A stretch of DNA of 64,000 bases from Sphaerisporangium perillae (lineage in GTDB: Bacteria; Actinomycetota; Actinomycetes; Streptosporangiales; Streptosporangiaceae): the NCBI RefSeq assembly GCF_023276435.1, contig NZ_JALLPO010000012.1:62001-126000 (forward strand), read 5' to 3'. Below, piece by piece: positions 59,875-64,000 of the stretch. Under the pieces are notes generated by a model that was not told the origin of the DNA, did not search any database, and saw only the letters and a list, made by a program, of their open reading frames with translations. The stretch's first letter is position 1; every line of letters starts with the position of its first letter. A program made the position numbers and the translations under genes.

Positions 59875-61058
59875 CGTCCACCCCCGCCGCCGCCGCCACC
59901 GATGCGGATGCCGCCACCGCCGCCGCCGCCGGGGAAGCCGCCGCCCGGGAAGCCGCCCTGCGTGCCGGTACCCGTCCCGGCCGCCGTCGTGCGCACCACC
60001 TGGTCGCCCTCTTGGACGCCGGACTTGATCTCGGTCGTCGAGTCGCCCTTGACCCCGATCTCCACGGTCTTGGCGACCTGCTTCCCGTTCACCAGCACGG
60101 TGACCGTGTTCTGGCCGCCGGCGGTCCTGACCGCCGAGGTGGGAACCGTCAGGACGTCGTCCGCCTTGGCGACGATGACCTGGACGCTCGTCGTCTGCCC
60201 CAGCCGCACCGCCTTCGGCACGTCGGTGAGGGAGACGGTCGCGGCGTACTGGACCACGTTGTTGCTGGTCTGCGCGACCGGGTCGATCAGCGTGACCTTC
60301 CCCGACGCGGTGACACCGGGCAACGCGTCGAAGGTGACGGTCGCCGTCTGGCCGGCCTTCAGCTTGGTGACGTCCGACTCGGTGAAGTTACCGACCACCT
60401 GGAGCCGCTTGGTGTCGGCGATCTCGATGAAGCCGCTCGAGGATCCCGAGCTCCCAGACGACGAACTCCCCGAACCTCCGGAGGCGGCCGAAGAGCCGGA
60501 GGAGCCAGCGGAGCCGGAGGAGCCCGAACTCGCCGACGACGTGCCCGATCCGGAGGACGAGCCGCCGACCGTGCCGTTCACGGCGGTGATCGTGCCGCTG
60601 AACGGGGCCTTGATCACGGTGCCGTCGAGCGTCCGCTTGGCGTCCCGATAGGAGTTCCTGGCCTGGACGTACTGCGAGTAGCCCGACGCCGTCGAGGTGT
60701 CGCCGTCCTGCGCCGCGGTCAGGCCGGCCGTCGCGGCGTCCAGGCTCTCCTGCGCGGCCGTGTCGTCGATGCGGGCGAGGAGCTGGCCCTTGGTGACCTT
60801 GTCACCGCTCTCAACATAGATCTTCTCGACCGTGCCGCTCGTGCTGAAGCCGAGTGACCGGGTCCTGGCGCTCTCCACCGCGCCTGAGGCCGATATCGAC
60901 GACAGGACGGTGCCTCGGGTGACGGGCGTGGTCGAAGGCGCCACCTCGGCGGAGGAGCCCCCGTTCAGGGAGGCATAGGCCACGCCGGCGCCTCCCAGCA
61001 ACAGCACCCCGAGGGCACCGTTCACGATCAGCGCTCTGCGCTTCGTCGACAGCTTCAC
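59871..61058 (-). CDS. HlyD/MacA-type efflux adaptor
   Basis: 395 residues. N-terminal membrane helix (RALIVNGALGVLLLGGAGVAYASL), biotinyl-lipoyl half-motif (GTVEKIYVESGDKVTKGQLLARIDD), short helical hairpin, second half-motif (GTVIKAPFSGTITAVNGTVG), a Ser/Gly-rich spacer of about 60 residues, then beta-barrel (VGNFTESDVTKLKAGQTATVTFD) and membrane-proximal domains. The tail is Gly-rich. It leads a six-gene minus-strand operon with the ATPase, permease, DUF5666-like protein and two-component system. It is divergent from a second adaptor. Confidence 0.88.
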   Translation of the reverse strand: MKLSTKRRALIVNGALGVLLLGGAGVAYASLNGGSSAEVAPSTTPVTRGTVLSSISASGAVESARTRSLGFSTSGTVEKIYVESGDKVTKGQLLARIDDTAAQESLDAATAGLTAAQDGDTSTASGYSQYVQARNSYRDAKRTLDGTVIKAPFSGTITAVNGTVGGSSSGSGTSSASSGSSGSAGSSGSSAASGGSGSSSSGSSGSSSGFIEIADTKRLQVVGNFTESDVTKLKAGQTATVTFDALPGVTASGKVTLIDPVAQTSNNVVQYAATVSLTDVPKAVRLGQTTSVQVIVAKADDVLTVPTSAVRTAGGQNTVTVLVNGKQVAKTVEIGVKGDSTTEIKSGVQEGDQVVRTTAAGTGTGTQGGFPGGGFPGGGGGGGIRIGGGGGGGGR

Positions 61059-61103
61059 GACCCCTGAGCCTGGACCACCCCGCTTGGGCGAACCTCCGCC
61101 GTC

Positions 61104-61237
61104 CCTGAAGGTTTCCTGAAAGACCGGGACGTTTCCGCCGCCGAAATCATCGCCTGCCCTGCCCGCGCGCGCCTGGAAACTCGAAACCGCAGCTCAGCAT
61201 GGCCTCCCCCCCCGCCGATACACAGGAAACTCTCAGG
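61104..61237. promoter_or_regulatory. two pairs of 11-bp-spaced CCTGA repeats between divergent adaptors
   Basis: On the plus strand CCTGAA occurs at 61104 and 61115. On the minus strand CCTGA (61237-61233) and CCTGT (61226-61222) are also 11 bp apart, with GTTT before the second copy in both pairs. Direct repeats one helical turn apart are typical OmpR/PhoB-family sites, so the response regulator of this locus is the likely binder at both promoters. Confidence 0.55.
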
Positions 61238-61280
61238 CCGGGCTGAGCTGGGAGTGACGTCGGCTGACCAGGATGGCCGC

Positions 61281-63401
61281 ATGAGATCGAGCACTCCGCC
61301 TACCGCCGTACGCGTCGGGGGACTCGCCCTTGCCGGAGTCGTCCTCGTGGCGGCCGGCCTGGTCTACCTCGGCGGCGGAGACGCCTCCTCGGGGGCGCGC
61401 ATCGAACTCGCGTCGGCCAGGCGGGGCACGATCGTGAGCGGTGCCTCGGCCGCGGGCAACACGGTGGACGCCAACACCCGCGACCTGGCCTTCGGCGCCT
61501 CGGGCACGGTCGAGAAGGTGTACGTGTCCGTCGGGCAGAAGGTCGCCAAGGGACAGGTGCTGGCCCGCATCGACGACACGCTCGCGCGCGAGGACTACAC
61601 GGCCGCGAAGGCGTCCCTCGCCGCGGCGGAGGAGACGCGCGACAAGCTGGAGGAGGCCCAGAACGCCCCGTCCGGCGCCTCCGGTGGTTCCGGCGGTTCC
61701 GGCACCTCCGGCAGCGGCGCACCCTCGGCCGTCCCCAGCGGCGGCGGCACACCCTCCGCCGTCCCCACCGGCCGCTCGACGGCCCGGCCGTCCGCCGGAC
61801 CGTCGGCCCAGCCCTCGGCACGGCCGTCCACGCCGGCGCCGACGGGTTCGCCGTCAGGGCGGCCGTCCGCTTCGCCTTCCACCCAGCCGTCGTGCCCGCC
61901 GTCGTCCGCCGCCCCCGCGCCTACGGGGAGGCCCGACACCTCGCCCACCTCCGAGCCCAGTGCCGTCCCGAGCATCGGCGTCACCATCACTCCGAACGCG
62001 GCCAGGCTGGCGGCGGCGGAGATCCCCGTGGCGGATCCGGCCGACCGGACCGTGGCCGAGGCCGGCGACGGTCCGGCCCCGGCGGATCCCTCCCCGGCAC
62101 CGAGCTCCGCGCCCGCTCCGAGCCCCTCGGCCACCCCGTCGCCGACCCCCACCCCCACTCCTACGCCCAGTCCCACCGCGACATCGACCTCCACCCCGAA
62201 ACCCGCGGCGACCGAGCGGGCCGAAGGCGGTACCGGGTCCCGCCGGCCCACCCCGTCGAAGACCGCGCACAAGCCGGCACCGACGAGGACGAAGAGGACG
62301 CTCAAGGAGACCGCTCGGCACGCCGCGCCCACGGCGACACCGACGAAGGCCACGCCCGTCGCCTCCCCGTCGCACACGTACACGGCACGGCCCACCGTGA
62401 AGCCGACGGCACGGCCCACGGCGCAGCCCACCGTCAAGCCCACGGCGCAGCCCACCGTGAAGCCGACGCCGAGGCCGTCGGGGACGGTCGTCATCGTCGT
62501 ACCGCCGGCCGGCGGGCCGACCGCCGCCCCCGAGGCGAGCGGGACGCCCACCGCGCGGCCGTCCGCCACCTGTGGCGCGAACGGCGGCCAGACCGGCAAG
62601 CCCAGCCCGTCGCCTCAGGGCGGCAAAGGCCAGGGTGGCCAAAGCGGGCAGAACGGCCGTGGCCAGGCCGGTCAGGGGGCGCAGGGCGGCCAGGGAGGCA
62701 CCCGCGCCGGCCAGGGCGGGCAGGTGACCACCGTGGCGCAGGCCGAGGCGAACGTCAGCAAGGCGACGACGGCGCTGCGGAACGCCGAGGACGCGCTGGC
62801 CGGGGTGACCATCAAGGCGCCCGCGAAGGGCACGATCTTGACCGTGTCCGGCACGGTCGGCACGCAGGCCGTCGCTGGGTCGGCGTTCATCACCCTCGGC
62901 AACCTGGACGAGCTCCAGGTGAAGGCCATGTTCTCGCAGACGGACGTCGGCCGCCTGAAGGTCGGCCAGCCCGCGTCGGTGTCGCTGGCCACCCGGACCG
63001 GGGAGACCTACGACGGCAAGGTAGCCCATATCGACGTCACGGCGACCACCACCAACAAGCTCGTGCAGTACGGCGTGATGATCGCGTTCGACCGCCGACC
63101 GAAGGGCCTGCTGCTGGGGCAGACCGCGACCGTCCAGGTCACGCTCGACGAGGCCGAGAACGCCGTGTACGTGCCCGCGCAGGCCGTACGGACCCGGGCG
63201 GACGGCGTGGCGACCGTGCTCGTCCGCAACGGCGGGCAGAGCGTCGAGCGGACGGTCGAGCTGGGCGTGCGCGGCGACCAGTACGTCGAGATCCGCTCCG
63301 GCCTCTCGGAGGGCGACCAGCTCGAACTGCCGGGCAGCACCACTTCTGGCGACTTCCCGGACGACGCCTTCCCCGGCCTCGCGGCCACCCCTGCCACCTG
63401 A
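61281..63401 (+). CDS. HlyD-type adaptor with a long Pro/Thr/Ser-rich insert
   Basis: About 706 residues. The start mirrors the other adaptor: membrane helix (VRVGGLALAGVVLVAAGLVYL), lipoyl half-motif (GTVEKVYVSVGQKVAKGQVLARIDD), then LAAAEETRDKLEEAQNA. At about residue 128 a low-complexity insert begins and runs to about 485 (Pro/Ser/Thr-rich with KPT-A-RPT units, then Gly/Gln-rich). After it the helix resumes (AQAEANVSKATTALRNAEDALAG), with the second lipoyl half (VTIKAPAKGTILTVSGTVG) and barrel (VKAMFSQTDVGRLKVGQPASV). The hairpin tip is thus replaced by a flexible spacer. Start ATG 61281 after AGGATGG. Confidence 0.82.
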   Translation: MRSSTPPTAVRVGGLALAGVVLVAAGLVYLGGGDASSGARIELASARRGTIVSGASAAGNTVDANTRDLAFGASGTVEKVYVSVGQKVAKGQVLARIDDTLAREDYTAAKASLAAAEETRDKLEEAQNAPSGASGGSGGSGTSGSGAPSAVPSGGGTPSAVPTGRSTARPSAGPSAQPSARPSTPAPTGSPSGRPSASPSTQPSCPPSSAAPAPTGRPDTSPTSEPSAVPSIGVTITPNAARLAAAEIPVADPADRTVAEAGDGPAPADPSPAPSSAPAPSPSATPSPTPTPTPTPSPTATSTSTPKPAATERAEGGTGSRRPTPSKTAHKPAPTRTKRTLKETARHAAPTATPTKATPVASPSHTYTARPTVKPTARPTAQPTVKPTAQPTVKPTPRPSGTVVIVVPPAGGPTAAPEASGTPTARPSATCGANGGQTGKPSPSPQGGKGQGGQSGQNGRGQAGQGAQGGQGGTRAGQGGQVTTVAQAEANVSKATTALRNAEDALAGVTIKAPAKGTILTVSGTVGTQAVAGSAFITLGNLDELQVKAMFSQTDVGRLKVGQPASVSLATRTGETYDGKVAHIDVTATTTNKLVQYGVMIAFDRRPKGLLLGQTATVQVTLDEAENAVYVPAQAVRTRADGVATVLVRNGGQSVERTVELGVRGDQYVEIRSGLSEGDQLELPGSTTSGDFPDDAFPGLAATPAT

Positions 63402-63488
63402 GCGCGCGATCCGAAATCATCGGAGATAAAAACCACGTAAGCAAATTCGCTTAACGCATGTTTAATGGGCTCTCGGTATTTGTCTGAC

Positions 63489-63977
63489 ATGGCAAACACG
63501 AGAATCCGGATCGCCGCTCTGGTCGCGATCCCGCTCATCCTCGGCGCGTGCGGCGGTGACCCGCCGGATGCCGGGGTGGCCTCCGGCGGAAACGGCGCAG
63601 GCTCGCCGACCTCCTCCGCCGACCTCGCGAAGTACGCGTCCTGCCTGCGCGAGCACGGCCTCACCGTGGTCGAGAGGGACGACGGGCTGAGCGTCCGCGG
63701 CCCCGACCCGCGGACGGGACAGGCCGCGGAGGAGGCCTGCAAGCAATACGCCCCGAACCTTCCGGAGATGCCGGCCGATGAGAAGAAGAAGCTCATGGAC
63801 CAGGCCCTGAAATTCGCCGTATGCATGCGCGAGCACGGGGTGAACATGCCCGACCCGCAACAAGATGCGAAAGGCGGCATCAAACAGGAATTACCCACAG
63901 GGATGGACAAGGACGCGCCGGTCGTGCGGGCGGCGCAGGAGGCGTGCCGGCCCCTCATGATCCAGGAAGCACGGTGA
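63489..63977 (+). CDS. lipoprotein with CLREHG/CMREHG motifs
   Basis: About 162 residues. A lipobox LILGACGG follows a short signal. The mature part has YASCLREHGLTVVERDDG, EACKQYAPN, FAVCMREHGVNMPDPQ and EACRPLM, the same Cys pattern as the lipoprotein at 54201-54731. An ATG at 63465 is an alternative start. A TAAGC/GCTTA dyad (63438-63453) lies just upstream. Its stop overlaps the next start. Function unknown. Confidence 0.72.
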   Translation: MANTRIRIAALVAIPLILGACGGDPPDAGVASGGNGAGSPTSSADLAKYASCLREHGLTVVERDDGLSVRGPDPRTGQAAEEACKQYAPNLPEMPADEKKKLMDQALKFAVCMREHGVNMPDPQQDAKGGIKQELPTGMDKDAPVVRAAQEACRPLMIQEAR

Positions 63978-64000
63978 GCCGCAGGACGGTGGTGATGGCC
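63974..64000 (+). CDS. start of a further gene, cut by the window end
   Basis: A GTG overlaps the lipoprotein stop (GTGA) and opens VSRRTVVMA, a basic start leading into hydrophobic residues. By context it could be another adaptor-like or membrane protein, but nine codons are too few to tell. Confidence 0.35.

Noticed and set aside
62380-62480. Repeated units in the adaptor gene as a CRISPR-like array
   Set aside because: The repeats are short, in frame and encode KPT/RPT amino-acid repeats without unique spacers.

Overview
The window is very GC-rich, with short intergenic gaps, many GTG/TTG starts and many ATGA/GTGA stop-start overlaps. It encodes an AfsR/SARP regulator, an ECF sigma factor paired with a CU044_5270-family protein, a two-dynamin operon, a spore-associated-protein-A-like cell-wall hydrolase and EF-hand and coiled-coil small proteins. 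This points to a filamentous, sporulating actinobacterium, most likely of the Streptosporangiales. That assignment rests on gene content only. No rRNA or complete tRNA gene was seen.

Layout. 1-9.1 kb: hydrolase tail, rhomboid-like protein, two zinc-less quinone-reductase-type MDR oxidoreductases under palindromic operators, a STAS protein, a UBP-type zinc-finger gene coupled to a delta-9-type desaturase, a LysR regulator, an OsmC-like and a CBS-BON protein. 9.1-17.6 kb: secreted M1 metallopeptidase and the most unusual locus of the window. This is a minus-strand cassette with a 58-residue six-cysteine peptide, a membrane-anchored CxxC thioredoxin-like protein, a one-chain ABC exporter and an S26 signal peptidase, divergent from a 1003-residue SARP/NB-ARC/TPR regulator. 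Three heptamers repeated every 11 bp lie in the shared promoter. A decayed, fused copy of the peptidase and exporter genes lies on the far side of the M1 gene, and the thioredoxin gene is interrupted by a 148-bp G/C-only tract that looks like an assembly fault. 17.6-26.9 kb: cupin, YeiH-type sulfate exporter with a detached first helix, a large unknown protein, a tRNA-like remnant with gene debris, a lone HflX N-domain, an NmrA/ABM pair with MarR, a phosphodiesterase and a FadR-type regulator.

26.9-36.4 kb: pxpABC (5-oxoprolinase) with a tiny bridging ORF and a decayed DUF1445 gene, a secreted SGNH esterase, a FhuF-like/metal-receptor pair, MgtC, the SapA-like amidase, a coiled-coil protein and an EF-hand protein. 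36.4-42 kb: PucR-type regulator divergent from ECF sigma/CU044_5270, and two envelope proteins. 42.2-46.3 kb: IclR regulator, hmgA and a fumarylacetoacetase fused to an extra N-terminal domain (tyrosine/homogentisate catabolism). 46.5-50.3 kb: NfeD/SPFH pair, a Tn3 transposase scrap, and a TetR-controlled group (VOC protein, RibD/DHFR-like reductase). 50.5-54.1 kb: dynamin-like pair. 54.2-64 kb: a MacB-type efflux locus with two-component system, two divergent HlyD-type adaptors (one with a Pro/Thr/Ser-rich insert of about 360 residues) and paralogous lipoproteins at both ends.

Several units read as regulated modules: SARP and its peptide cassette, OmpR-type regulator and efflux, IclR and homogentisate catabolism, GntR and pxp, MarR and NmrA/ABM. 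Start sites were chosen from ribosome-binding sites and overlaps. Functions come from motif recognition, not database search.
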